Below, in pieces: positions 45,926 through 54,581 of a DNA stretch of 64,000 bases. The notes beneath the pieces were generated by a model. That model ran no database searches. It had not been told where the DNA came from and was given only the letters and a program-made list of their open reading frames with translations. Position numbers and translations under genes: made by a program. Position 1 is the stretch's first letter. Each line of letters begins with the position of its first letter. Source of the stretch: Pedobacter hiemivivus (GTDB lineage: Bacteria > Bacteroidota > Bacteroidia > Sphingobacteriales > Sphingobacteriaceae); NCBI RefSeq assembly GCF_004331685.1, contig NZ_SJSM01000017.1:48524-112523 (forward strand), read 5' to 3'.

Positions 45926-46687
45926 ATGATTGTAAAAACTGAAGAAGAGCTACTTGGTATGCAACGCGTGAGTGAGGCTGTTGGCCTTACCCTACAAAAA
46001 ATGCGTGCATATACCCAGGTCGGCATGTCCACAAAAGACATAGACGAGTATGGAAAACAAATATTAGAAGCTCTCGGTGCAAAATCTGCTCCATTCGAAA
46101 CCTATGGTTTCCCTGGCTATAGCTGTATTAGTGTCAACAATGAATTTGCTCATGGCATCCCATCAGGTAAAGTCATATTGAAAAATGGAGACATTATCAA
46201 CATTGATGTATCTGCAGAGTTAGGTGGCTTTTGGTCAGATAATGGCTGCTCGTTTGTTATTGGAGAAGACATTCAAGGGCTACAACATCTGGTAGATACT
46301 TCAAAAGAAATATTACTTGAAGCAATTTCTCAAATTAGCGGTGGAGTAAAAATTGCTGATATTGGAAAACTAATAGAGACCAAAGCCAAAAAATCAGGAT
46401 ACACTGTCATCCGAGATTTAGGTGGTCATGGGGTTGGACTAGGTTTACATGAGGAACCCGATGCCATAATGAATTATTATGATCGTTATGATAAAAGGCG
46501 ATTTAGAAAGGATTCTGTTGTCGCTATTGAAACGTTTATCTCCACCCAATCTACATTTATTGAGAAGGCCGCAGATGGTTGGGCTTTTGTAGGCAATAAT
46601 GGCGGTTTTGTAGCCCAGCATGAACACACGATATTGATTACGTCAGGCAAACCAATAATTTTGACAGCAGCGAACGGAATCCGCTAA
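45926..46687 (+). CDS. map: Methionine aminopeptidase, type I
   Basis: 253 residues. All five metal ligands are visible, Asp94, Asp105, His168, Glu202 and Glu233, together with His76 near the active site. The enzyme removes initiator methionine from nascent proteins, or may act on other substrates if paralogous: it is not in the usual ribosomal-protein cluster, so it may be an accessory copy. Convergent with the RRM protein gene. Confidence 0.93.
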   Translation: MIVKTEEELLGMQRVSEAVGLTLQKMRAYTQVGMSTKDIDEYGKQILEALGAKSAPFETYGFPGYSCISVNNEFAHGIPSGKVILKNGDIINIDVSAELGGFWSDNGCSFVIGEDIQGLQHLVDTSKEILLEAISQISGGVKIADIGKLIETKAKKSGYTVIRDLGGHGVGLGLHEEPDAIMNYYDRYDKRRFRKDSVVAIETFISTQSTFIEKAADGWAFVGNNGGFVAQHEHTILITSGKPIILTAANGIR

Positions 46688-46709
46688 ATCCGCTCTACTG
46701 TCACCAGAC

Positions 46710-47102
46710 TTAGTTCTCCGCTCTGAATGTATTTGACATTAGTTTTCTAGGGCGCTTACTTTTAAAGGACTCTGGGTCACTTGCCGCACTACTTGCATTG
46801 CCCTGTAATTCTTGAGAACGGAAGTGGTTTGTTTTAACCGTTCTCGGCCGCTCTGCCCTATCCTCATCAGCTAATTTGACACGAATCTTCCTACCCTTTA
46901 ACACCATGCCATTTACAGCAGCAATAGCCCTGTCGGCGTCTGCTTGCTCCTCCATCTCGATAAAGCCAAAACCTTTATGTCTTTGGGTCACTTTATCTTT
47001 CAGTAACTCTATGCTATGTATTGCACCATGGATACTAAATATCTCCATCAGGTCGGCTTCTTGTATATCTAGTGGATATCCCACTACAAATAATTTTATC
47101 AT
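46710..47102 (-). CDS. RRM-domain RNA-binding protein
   Basis: 130 residues. A single RRM at residues 1-80 with RNP2 LFVVGYP and RNP1 KGFGFIEM, followed by a basic, probably disordered tail rich in Arg, Ser and Lys. Small RRM proteins are common in Bacteroidota and bind single-stranded RNA; recent work in Bacteroides links them to global regulation of polysaccharide genes. The target here is unknown. Confidence 0.88.
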   Translation of the reverse strand: MIKLFVVGYPLDIQEADLMEIFSIHGAIHSIELLKDKVTQRHKGFGFIEMEEQADADRAIAAVNGMVLKGRKIRVKLADEDRAERPRTVKTNHFRSQELQGNASSAASDPESFKSKRPRKLMSNTFRAEN

Positions 47103-47132
47103 GATTATATTTAAAAAAATTCACAAAATTGT

Positions 47133-47282
47133 ATGAAAGCAAAAACCTTAGATCTCTCTAAGGCTGTCAAAGGTACCGTTTCTTGGGAGTACTTTAGATA
47201 TTTAGATGATATTTCAGGCTTTTACACTCCTATTATACAATCCATTGTAGAGAATACCGATAATTGCTTAAAGCGTAAATAA
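47133..47282 (+). CDS. Possible small ORF (49 aa) before the LOG-family gene
   Basis: A 49-codon ORF starting MKAKTLDLSKAV, ending 7 bases before the LOG-family start. It has no recognised motif and could be a small protein, a translated leader or a remnant. The tight spacing is the main support. Confidence 0.3.
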   Translation: MKAKTLDLSKAVKGTVSWEYFRYLDDISGFYTPIIQSIVENTDNCLKRK

Positions 47283-47289
47283 AACATAC

Positions 47290-47871
47290 ATGAAGAGGAT
47301 AACAGTATTTTGTGGTTCTAGTTTCGGAACTGAGAAGGACTATGAAGCACAGGCCAATTTATTGGGTAAAACACTAGCTGGAAGAAACATCGGTCTTGTA
47401 TACGGTGGAGCGAATATTGGATTAATGGGTGCTGTTGCAAACGGGGCAATCGAAAATAAGGGAGAGGTAATTGGTATATTGCCTCGTTTTTTACAAAACA
47501 AAGAAATTGCTCATAAAGGATTAACGGAATTAATTATAGTAGAAACTATGCATGAGCGGAAAACCAAAATGAACGATCTTAGTGATGGCGTGATCACTTT
47601 GCCTGGTGGTTTCGGAACTTTAGAAGAGTTTTTTGAAATGCTGACCTGGGCACAACTTGGTCTCCATAAAAAGCCAATTGGGATTTTAAATATCAACGGT
47701 TTTTATGATGAACTGTTAGCATTAGTAGAAACAATGGTAAAAAAGGGATTTCTGAAAGTAGTGAACCAAAATATGCTGTTAACAAGTGATAACATTAACG
47801 ATCTCCTTGACAAAATGGCATCTTATGAAGCCCCAACTGTTAATAAATGGATATCTAAAGATGAAATATAA
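47290..47871 (+). CDS. LOG-family nucleoside monophosphate phosphoribohydrolase
   Basis: 193 residues, TIGR00730/LOG family. The signature PGGFGTLEEFFEM and the phosphate-binding GGANIGLMG region are present. Members hydrolyse AMP or cytokinin riboside 5'-monophosphate to base and ribose-5-phosphate. In bacteria without known cytokinin signalling the physiological substrate is probably a purine nucleotide. It is followed by a bidirectional terminator. Confidence 0.9.
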   Translation: MKRITVFCGSSFGTEKDYEAQANLLGKTLAGRNIGLVYGGANIGLMGAVANGAIENKGEVIGILPRFLQNKEIAHKGLTELIIVETMHERKTKMNDLSDGVITLPGGFGTLEEFFEMLTWAQLGLHKKPIGILNINGFYDELLALVETMVKKGFLKVVNQNMLLTSDNINDLLDKMASYEAPTVNKWISKDEI

Positions 47872-47945
47872 GTCGTTGATTCCAACTCCACATGTTTACA
47901 AAATTAAAGTCCATAGAGGTACATTCAAAAATTGACAAAAACCAA

Positions 47946-47976
47946 AAAACCCTCTTCATTATATAAAGAGGGTTTT
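47946..47976. terminator. Bidirectional terminator
   Basis: A perfect 11-bp stem AAAACCCTCTT (47946-47956) with AAGAGGGTTTT (47966-47976) between the convergent LOG-family and SDR genes. Confidence 0.85.
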
Positions 47977-48024
47977 AAGAAAATTATTTTTCACCAATAA
48001 TCAGTCCGATTGAGATATAGAAAC

Positions 48025-48900
48025 CTAATAAATCTGAGCGATAAACTGGGACATGGTTGTAGGCTTTCTACCTAAGAATGCTTCTAACGTATCATCCACG
48101 ACATCCATTGTGCCTTGCGCCTGAGCCATCGCCCACATGGTAAACATACCAATATACAAGTCTGGAACTCCAAACTGTTTCATTTTAGATTCAAATAGGT
48201 CAACTTCCAGGGATTGATATTTAACATCTTTTCCCAATTGATCGCCTATGGCCTTAGCTATCTCACTAAAAGAGACCGAAGTCGAATTAGTTAAACTATA
48301 AATTTGCTTTTCATGTCCTTCGGTAGTTAATACATGTGCAGCAGCTTCTGCTAACTCATCTCGAAGAACATAGCTTGCTTTACCGTCCCTTGCAGGGAAC
48401 AATATGACGCCAGTCTCAGCTACTTTTTCTCCAGCAAAAATTGGTATCATTTCCAGATAAATACCATTTTGAAGAATAGTATAATCAATGCCACTATCTA
48501 TCAGATAAGCTTCTGTTTGTACATGTGAATTCTGGAATGCGGCTATAGACGAATTTTCAAAATTTGTTTTCCTTACAAAAGAGGTATAAATAAGATGTTT
48601 AACATCGGCCTCTTTCGCAGCCTTTATGATGTTTATGTGCTGGGCAGTCCTGTTTTCGAAAGCTTGTCTATCGTTACTAGAAACCAATAGTAGTTTCTCT
48701 ACTCCCTGAAATGCTTTAACCAATGAATCATAATCTGTGTAATCCCCTACTTTTACTTCAATTCCCCTACTTTTAAGATGGTGGCCATTTGCTACGTTTC
48801 TTACTAAAGCAGAAATTTCAGATGGTCTAACACCTTTGTTTAATAAATGGTCAATGGCTTTCGAACCGAATTGACCTGTTGCACCTGTTACTAAAATCAT
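48025..48900 (-). CDS. NmrA/QorB-like NAD(P)-binding oxidoreductase
   Basis: 291 residues. An N-terminal Rossmann motif VTGATGQFG, then RNVANGHHLKSRGIEVKVGDYTD and YTSFV, as in NmrA-like atypical SDRs and the E. coli quinone reductase QorB (YtfG). No catalytic YxxxK is needed in this subgroup. The divergent HxlR regulator parallels the E. coli ytfG-ytfH arrangement, which supports a quinone or electrophile stress role by analogy. Confidence 0.83.
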   Translation of the reverse strand: MILVTGATGQFGSKAIDHLLNKGVRPSEISALVRNVANGHHLKSRGIEVKVGDYTDYDSLVKAFQGVEKLLLVSSNDRQAFENRTAQHINIIKAAKEADVKHLIYTSFVRKTNFENSSIAAFQNSHVQTEAYLIDSGIDYTILQNGIYLEMIPIFAGEKVAETGVILFPARDGKASYVLRDELAEAAAHVLTTEGHEKQIYSLTNSTSVSFSEIAKAIGDQLGKDVKYQSLEVDLFESKMKQFGVPDLYIGMFTMWAMAQAQGTMDVVDDTLEAFLGRKPTTMSQFIAQIY

Positions 48901-48939
48901 ATTTTATATTTTATTATTATGTAAACCTAGTGATATTAA

Positions 48940-48988
48940 TATACTAAGTATACTTTGTTATTAAACATTAGTACTATACTTTTGTATA
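48940..48988. promoter_or_regulatory. HxlR promoter with overlapping palindromic operator candidates
   Basis: TTTG at 48954-48957, a 19-base spacer and TACTTTTG at 48977-48984 form a consensus promoter for the plus-strand HxlR gene. Two palindromes flank and overlap it: TATACT-A-AGTATA (48940-48952) and TATAC-TTTT-GTATA (48975-48988). Binding of the regulator here could repress both divergent genes. Confidence 0.6.
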
Positions 48989-49007
48989 CTAAGAATAACG
49001 TAATAAT

Positions 49008-49385
49008 ATGAGTGATTTCAAGGAATTAATAGATAGAGATAAGGTGCAACAGTGCCCACGACATTATGTCCTGGCCTTAACCGACACTTTAAATGTTATG
49101 AATGGTAAATGGAAGCTACCGATAATTGCCTCGCTGCTGCATGGGAAAATCCGGTTTAAGGATTTACAAGAAAACATCGATAAAATAACTCCCAGAATGC
49201 TGTCAAAAGAACTGAAAGAACTAGAACTCAACGGCATCATAGAGCGTAAAGTGTACAATCAAACTCCTGTATTAATAGAATATATTCTAACAGATTCTGG
49301 TAAGAATATAACTAGTGTAATTGACTCGATGATTGATTGGGGAATGCTCCATAGAACTGAAGCTATCAAAAGTAGGTGGCCATGA
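49008..49385 (+). CDS. HxlR-family transcriptional regulator
   Basis: 125 residues with the family pattern: a conserved Cys near the N-terminus (QQCPRHYVLAL), MNGKWKLPIIASLLHGKIRFKDL and a winged helix ending in LSKELKELELNGIIERK. Several HxlR proteins sense electrophiles or disulfide stress via that Cys. It probably controls the divergent QorB-like gene. Confidence 0.9.
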   Translation: MSDFKELIDRDKVQQCPRHYVLALTDTLNVMNGKWKLPIIASLLHGKIRFKDLQENIDKITPRMLSKELKELELNGIIERKVYNQTPVLIEYILTDSGKNITSVIDSMIDWGMLHRTEAIKSRWP

Positions 49386-49435
49386 GTTACTTGAACACCA
49401 TTTGACGCATTTATGCCGTGAAATGAGCAATAAAA

Positions 49436-49464
49436 AACCGGAATCGATGTGTTCGATTCCGGTT
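49436..49464 (-). terminator. Terminator of the tRNA-Leu transcript
   Basis: A 12-bp stem (49436-49447 with 49453-49464, containing ACCGGAATCGA) followed on the minus strand by T6, directly after the tRNA 3' end. Confidence 0.85.
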
Positions 49465-49466
49465 AG

Positions 49467-49546
49467 TACCCAGCGCCGGAGTCGAACCGGCACGGTTTCC
49501 CACAGGTGTTTGAGACCAGCGCGTCTACCAATTCCGCCAGCTGGGC
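49467..49546 (-). tRNA. tRNA-Leu (anticodon CAA)
   Basis: The minus strand folds as a class II-like leucine tRNA: acceptor GCCCAGC/GCTGGGT with discriminator A, D-arm GGCGGAATTGGTAGACGC, anticodon loop CTCAAAC (CAA), a short variable arm GTGGGAAACCG and T-arm GCCGGTTCGACTCCGGC. CCA is not encoded. The anticodon stem has one T-T mismatch (CTGGT with ACCTG). Confidence 0.95.
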
Positions 49547-49606
49547 ATTTGCTTATTCAGCGGGTTGCAAATGTATGAATTGATTTTATATTTGCAAACT
49601 TTTATT

Positions 49607-49891
49607 TCAATTTTCTTCTTTTAGCTTTTTATCCACCCAAAAAGGGGCAAAAGGTAGCAAGGAAGCAACCCCAATTAAGGCTGATTTCTTAAAACTCCAT
49701 TTATATTCCACCCATGCCATAATTAAAAACATAATATAAAGCACGAACAGCAAGCCATGGGCCCATCCCGTGTATTTAACGGCCAAAGGCATCTCTGCCC
49801 AATACTTTAGCGGCATCGCAATAAATATCAGCAGAACGTAAGAAATACCTTCAGCGACAGCTACTTTTCTAAAAATTGATAATGTATTCAT
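49607..49891 (-). CDS. DUF3817 small integral membrane protein
   Basis: 94 residues with about three transmembrane helices and the DUF3817 pattern: AEGISYVLLIFIAMPLKY, then AHGLLFVLYI and SLLPFAPFWVDKKL. Inner membrane; function unknown. Upstream lies the strong 15-bp terminator of the neighbouring operon. Confidence 0.88.
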   Translation of the reverse strand: MNTLSIFRKVAVAEGISYVLLIFIAMPLKYWAEMPLAVKYTGWAHGLLFVLYIMFLIMAWVEYKWSFKKSALIGVASLLPFAPFWVDKKLKEEN

Positions 49892-49925
49892 GCAATTGAT
49901 TTAAGGCCGAAATTACCGCAAATAA

Positions 49926-49963
49926 ACAGTGTAAAAAAGCCTTTAAATGCTTTTTTACACTGT
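49926..49963. terminator. Terminator with a perfect 15-bp stem
   Basis: ACAGTGTAAAAAAGC (49926-49940) pairs with its complement at 49949-49963, loop of 8 bases. It ends the seven-gene hscB-rseP-dxr-glycosyltransferase operon. Confidence 0.85.
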
Positions 49964-49971
49964 CTTAACAA

Positions 49972-50511
49972 CTAAACCAGACTAGCAGTTGCCTTATTTA
50001 TACTTTCACGTATGCGCAATAAATACTTATTGCGGTAATATAGATCCTTAATCGATATCAGAGAAGCTGCTTGTTCAGCTGCATCCTGGCGATCAAAAGA
50101 AGTCGTTAATTTTAAAATTTCATCAGCTATCCCCTTTTCAATCAAGGCTACCTCATCTTTAAGTGCCGCCAAACGAACTGCATCAGGATCAAACTGCAAA
50201 TCCATCAAAGCCTCATTCACATCCATCATTTCCATTAAAAAGCCTTGTGGAAGCACATAATTTTCACCTTCCGTTAATTGCCCCTTTAATTCTAAAATGT
50301 AGTGCAAACGCTTTTGCGGATCACTTAAAACCTGGTAAGCCTTATTATTCAGCGTACTCATTTCTAACACCTCCGCCTGCTTTTCTTCAGACTCGTTAAT
50401 GTAAAAATCAGGATGATACTTTTTACTCAGGGCATAAAATTGTTGTTTTACAGCTGCTGCATTAGGGTTAAAACTAACCGGCAGACCATAAAAACCAAAA
50501 TAGTCAGTCAT
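49972..50511 (-). CDS. hscB: Fe-S cluster co-chaperone HscB (J-domain)
   Basis: 179 residues. An N-terminal J domain with the HPD tripeptide at 33-35 is followed by the HscB C-terminal three-helix oligomerisation domain. HscB delivers the Fe-S scaffold IscU to HscA. It is placed at the end of the dxr-rseP operon and not beside isc/suf genes. It starts 6 bases after rseP. DnaJ-like proteins of other types are less likely, given the length and the two-domain layout. Confidence 0.87.
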   Translation of the reverse strand: MTDYFGFYGLPVSFNPNAAAVKQQFYALSKKYHPDFYINESEEKQAEVLEMSTLNNKAYQVLSDPQKRLHYILELKGQLTEGENYVLPQGFLMEMMDVNEALMDLQFDPDAVRLAALKDEVALIEKGIADEILKLTTSFDRQDAAEQAASLISIKDLYYRNKYLLRIRESINKATASLV

Positions 50512-50516
50512 GCGCC

Positions 50517-51851
50517 CTAATGCTTAAAGAAAGCTTTAAAAATATCGTTACCCAGTACAAATACCATTAACGACAACAACATCACAAAGCCAACTAACTG
50601 GGAACGCTCCATAAATTTATCCCCCAGTGGTTTTCCTTTAATCATTTCAATCACCAGGAACACAACATGCCCACCATCCAATGCAGGAATCGGCAACAAG
50701 TTCATAAATGCCAATGCGATTGAGATAAAGCCTGTAGAAAGCCAGAACTTCGTCCAGATCCACTCGCCACCATAAACCTTACGTGCGATCTCAACAGGAC
50801 CAGAAAAGGCCTTATTCGCTTTAATATCGCCTTTTAAAACTTTCCATATCCCTTTAGCGTTATCGCTAAAAGTTGTCCAGGCTTGTTTTATACCAATTGG
50901 CAGTGCTGCCAACAGACTATACTTGATGGTCTCTTCTCTAAGCTCTTTAATATTAAAGTTAATACCGATTGTCCCCAATGTATCTACAGGAACAGCGTAA
51001 GTTAAGTGCTCAGTCCCCCTAGTTACCTCAAAAGTTAAAGTCTTCCCTTTAAACTTAGGGATCAATTCTCTTACATCAGCGTCATATTTAACTGGAATGG
51101 AATTTACGGCAACAATACGATCACCTTTTTGAAGACCCGCTTTAGCCGCAGATTTCCCAGGCACGATGCTATCAAGTGTTGTAGTTAAAAGCGGCATTCT
51201 GCTAATAAATCCTTCTACTCCAGAATCAGCTATCTTATTTAAGATATTATCAGGAACTTTAATATCGATGGTTTTATTACCTCGTACAATAGTTAAATTA
51301 CTATTGCCCATCAATACTTCAGAACTGGTCAATTCATCAAAACGGATTACCTTATTCCCGTTCACGGCAATAATCCTATCTCCTTTTTGCAAGCCAAGCT
51401 CCTTACCAACAACCCCTGGATTAACACCATTAAGCGCTGAACTATTCGCAATATAGCTTTCTCCATACATAAAGGTCATGATCCAGAAAATAAAAATACC
51501 AACTACGATGTTCACAACTACACCACCAAGCATAACGATTAAACGCTGCCAGGCTGGTTTAGATCTGAATTCCCAAGGCTGTGGCGGTTGTGCCATTTGT
51601 TCGGTATCCATAGACTCATCTATCATACCGGCAATTTTAACATAGCCACCCAGAGGTAACCAACCTATGCCGTACTCACAATCGCCCATTTTAAAACTAA
51701 ACAGTTTAAAGCCCCAGGCATCAAAAAACAGATAAAATTTTTCAATTTTAATTCCAAAGGCACGTGCCGCCAAGAAATGTCCTAACTCATGTAAAATTAC
51801 CAAGAACGATAATCCCAACAATAGCTGGGCAGCCATAATCAATCCACTCAT
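50517..51851 (-). CDS. rseP: RseP-type site-2 (RIP) zinc metalloprotease
   Basis: 444 residues. HELGH is at 21-25 in the first transmembrane helix, and the second site motif NLLPIPALDGG lies near the C-terminus. Two PDZ regions lie between. It cuts membrane-embedded anti-sigma factors and signal-peptide remnants in the inner membrane. Bacteroidota rely on it in regulated intramembrane proteolysis of FecR-type anti-sigma factors, so it could act on the two FecR proteins in this window (inference). Neighbour to dxr, a common arrangement. Confidence 0.94.
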   Translation of the reverse strand: MSGLIMAAQLLLGLSFLVILHELGHFLAARAFGIKIEKFYLFFDAWGFKLFSFKMGDCEYGIGWLPLGGYVKIAGMIDESMDTEQMAQPPQPWEFRSKPAWQRLIVMLGGVVVNIVVGIFIFWIMTFMYGESYIANSSALNGVNPGVVGKELGLQKGDRIIAVNGNKVIRFDELTSSEVLMGNSNLTIVRGNKTIDIKVPDNILNKIADSGVEGFISRMPLLTTTLDSIVPGKSAAKAGLQKGDRIVAVNSIPVKYDADVRELIPKFKGKTLTFEVTRGTEHLTYAVPVDTLGTIGINFNIKELREETIKYSLLAALPIGIKQAWTTFSDNAKGIWKVLKGDIKANKAFSGPVEIARKVYGGEWIWTKFWLSTGFISIALAFMNLLPIPALDGGHVVFLVIEMIKGKPLGDKFMERSQLVGFVMLLSLMVFVLGNDIFKAFFKH

Positions 51852-51887
51852 ATTTTTCTTTTAATATTCTATTTGATCTTAAAAATT

Positions 51888-53039
51888 CTATTTTGTTACC
51901 AGTTGACTTGCAAATATACGTGTATGCAGATCTGTTTCTAAATAATTACTCAGGCTGGGCTGCTCAATAAAGCCTATCCCTTCCATACAAGCTTCAATCA
52001 CATCACTCATTTGTAAAAACCCAATCTTGTCTTGTAAAAAGGCTTCTACCACCACCTCATTAGCTGCATTGATAATACAAGGCATATTTCCTCCTTTACG
52101 CAAGGCGACATAAGCCAAGTCAAGATTTCTAAACGTCTCCGAATCGGCTTTATAAAAATTAAGCTCCGGATAGTCAATAAAATTGAAACGTTTAAAATCA
52201 CTACTTATTCTATCTGGGTAGGCCAAGGCATAATGAATCGGCAAATTCATATCTGGCAAGCCCATTTGCGCTTTCATCGATCCATCATTAAATTGCACAA
52301 GTGAATGTACAATAGATTGAGGATGCACGATCACGTCGATCTGATCTACATCCAGATCAAATAACCATTTGGCCTCAATCACTTCCAAGCCCTTATTCAT
52401 TAACGAAGCTGAATCTATAGTAATCTTTGCCCCCATCACCCAATTAGGATGCTTCAAAGCTTCTGCCTTTCTAACTCCTTTAAGAAAAGAACGATCCTTA
52501 CCTCTAAAAGGTCCCCCGGAAGCTGTAAGATAAATCTTTTCAATTGAATTTGTCGACTCCCCAACCAAACACTGAAAAATCGCCGAATGCTCAGAGTCCA
52601 CAGGAATAATTCTTACTCCATTTTCCCTTGCCAGTTGTGTGATCAGGTCACCCGCAACAACAAGTGTTTCTTTATTTGCCAAAGCAATATCTTTACCCGC
52701 CTTGATTGCGGCAATGGTGGGCTTTAACCCTACCGATCCAACAATTGCGGTAAGCACTATATCTACGCCATCCAAAACTGCAGCTTCGCACAAAGCTTCT
52801 TCTCCTGCCAGAACCTTAATATTTGTTCCAGCCAAAGCCATTTTTACCGCTTGATATTTACTTTCATCTGTAATTACAACCAGTTCTGGTTTAAACTTTA
52901 AAGCTTGCTCAATTAACAATGCTGCATTCCCGTTCCCAGTTAACGCAGAAACCCTATACAATTCAGGGTTCCCCTCAATAACCGTTAAAGCTTGGGTACC
53001 TACAGATCCCGTAGCACCTAAAATGGATATATTTTTCAA
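51888..53039 (-). CDS. dxr: 1-deoxy-D-xylulose 5-phosphate reductoisomerase
   Basis: 383 residues. NADPH-binding ILGATGSVGTQAL at the N-terminus, the substrate region PVDSEHSAIFQCL and metal/substrate stretch NKGLEVIEAKWLF are typical. It converts DXP to MEP, the committed step of the non-mevalonate isoprenoid pathway. The start codon abuts the stop of the GH3-family gene, and rseP follows. Confidence 0.96.
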   Translation of the reverse strand: MKNISILGATGSVGTQALTVIEGNPELYRVSALTGNGNAALLIEQALKFKPELVVITDESKYQAVKMALAGTNIKVLAGEEALCEAAVLDGVDIVLTAIVGSVGLKPTIAAIKAGKDIALANKETLVVAGDLITQLARENGVRIIPVDSEHSAIFQCLVGESTNSIEKIYLTASGGPFRGKDRSFLKGVRKAEALKHPNWVMGAKITIDSASLMNKGLEVIEAKWLFDLDVDQIDVIVHPQSIVHSLVQFNDGSMKAQMGLPDMNLPIHYALAYPDRISSDFKRFNFIDYPELNFYKADSETFRNLDLAYVALRKGGNMPCIINAANEVVVEAFLQDKIGFLQMSDVIEACMEGIGFIEQPSLSNYLETDLHTRIFASQLVTK

Positions 53040-54572
53040 TTAAACTCCCCTCTCTTCTTCGTCATCACGCTGACGAGTTATAAAACTACTTAAATCATCC
53101 GCTATCTTCCTGTCGTTGGCAAGGCGTGGAACTTTATTTTGCCCCCCCAACTTACCTTGCGTCCTCATATAGCTTACAAACGCATCTTTTTGTAAAGAAC
53201 GAATGATCAAAGGTTGCAATATTTTCCCCTCAATAAGGTCAAAATAGTAAATATTCTTTTTTTGCAAAGCCTCATCTACCTTTTTACTAAAGGACACCAT
53301 ATCTGCTGGCGGATTAGAAAACTCTACAAACCACTCATGATAAGGCAATTCGCCTGCAGGGGTACTCACTTGAGGAGCAACCGTAAATTCGGTAATTCCA
53401 ACCCCCTCTTCATTGGCAACCGACAACAATGCATGTTCAACCTCTTCACCAATCACATGCTCGCCAAAGGCCGATATAAAATGTTTAATTCGGCCTGTCA
53501 CCATAATCTTATATGGATCTTTAGATACAAACTTAACGGTATCCCCAATCACATATCCCCAAAGTCCGGCATTCGTATTTAAAACCAATGCATAATTTGT
53601 ATCCAGCTCTACTTCGCCCAAACTTAAGCGGGTAGGATGGTCATTGTAAAACTCATCTGTTGGAATAAACTCATAAAACATTCCAGCATTTGCCAGTAGC
53701 AATAAGCCTTTATCTTGCTGACTATCCTGATAAGCAATAAATCCTTCTGATGCAGGGTACGTCTCTATCGAATCTATCTTTCGGCCAATACTAGCTTCAA
53801 TTTTTGAGCGATAAGGTTCATAATTCACGCCACCGTAAACAAACAATTCAAAATTAGGGAAGATGTCTTTGATCTTTTTACCACCCGACTTTTCTGTCAG
53901 TCTATCAAAATACATCTGTACCCAAGGTGGTATCCCCGAAATCAGGGTCATATCCTGGTTGATTGTTTCATCCACAATCGCATCAACCTTTTCTTCCCAA
54001 TCCTCAATGCAATTTGTTTGATAAGAAGGCAAGCGATTCTTCTGCAAATAAGCAGGAACCAAATTGGCCACAATACCTGATAAACGACCTACATGGATAC
54101 CGTTCTTTTTGCTCATTACCGGACTGCCCTGCAAGAAAATCATCTTACCATCAATAAAGCGCACATTCCCTGTCTCATGAACATAGGTCAATAAGGCATT
54201 ACGTGCAGCCTTAATCTGCTCGGGCATAGATGCAGCAGAAATGGGAATGTATTTTACGCCTGATGTTGTGCCAGATGTTTTTGCGAAATATTGAGGCTTG
54301 CCCTTCCACATCACATTCTTTTCTCCGGCCACTACCCTATCAATATAAGGTCTTAGCTCTTCATAATCCCGTATAGGGACATGCTTTTTAAAGTCCGCGT
54401 AGGTTTTTATCGATGCGAAATGATGGTCTTTACCAAAAGAAGTGCCCTTTGCCGCAGCCACCAGCTGCTTAAGCGTATCCTGCTGAGCCTTTACTGCATT
54501 TTTTTTCCATTTGTCGATACCTTTTACTACAAAGGCAGCAAATGGCTTACTTAATGCCGCTTTTAATCCCAT
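53040..54572 (-). CDS. GH3 auxin-responsive promoter family acyl-adenylate enzyme homologue
   Basis: 510 residues. The GH3 fold, an ANL acyl-adenylating superfamily member, is shown by the ATP-binding YFAKTSGTTSGVKYIP motif, then IETYPASEGFIAYQ and YVIGDTVKF. Plant GH3 enzymes conjugate acids to amino acids; bacterial homologues are common but mostly uncharacterised. It sits between a membrane protein and dxr, without intergenic space to the latter. Substrate unknown. Confidence 0.88.
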   Translation of the reverse strand: MGLKAALSKPFAAFVVKGIDKWKKNAVKAQQDTLKQLVAAAKGTSFGKDHHFASIKTYADFKKHVPIRDYEELRPYIDRVVAGEKNVMWKGKPQYFAKTSGTTSGVKYIPISAASMPEQIKAARNALLTYVHETGNVRFIDGKMIFLQGSPVMSKKNGIHVGRLSGIVANLVPAYLQKNRLPSYQTNCIEDWEEKVDAIVDETINQDMTLISGIPPWVQMYFDRLTEKSGGKKIKDIFPNFELFVYGGVNYEPYRSKIEASIGRKIDSIETYPASEGFIAYQDSQQDKGLLLLANAGMFYEFIPTDEFYNDHPTRLSLGEVELDTNYALVLNTNAGLWGYVIGDTVKFVSKDPYKIMVTGRIKHFISAFGEHVIGEEVEHALLSVANEEGVGITEFTVAPQVSTPAGELPYHEWFVEFSNPPADMVSFSKKVDEALQKKNIYYFDLIEGKILQPLIIRSLQKDAFVSYMRTQGKLGGQNKVPRLANDRKIADDLSSFITRQRDDEEERGV

Positions 54573-54581
54573 AAATACTGA

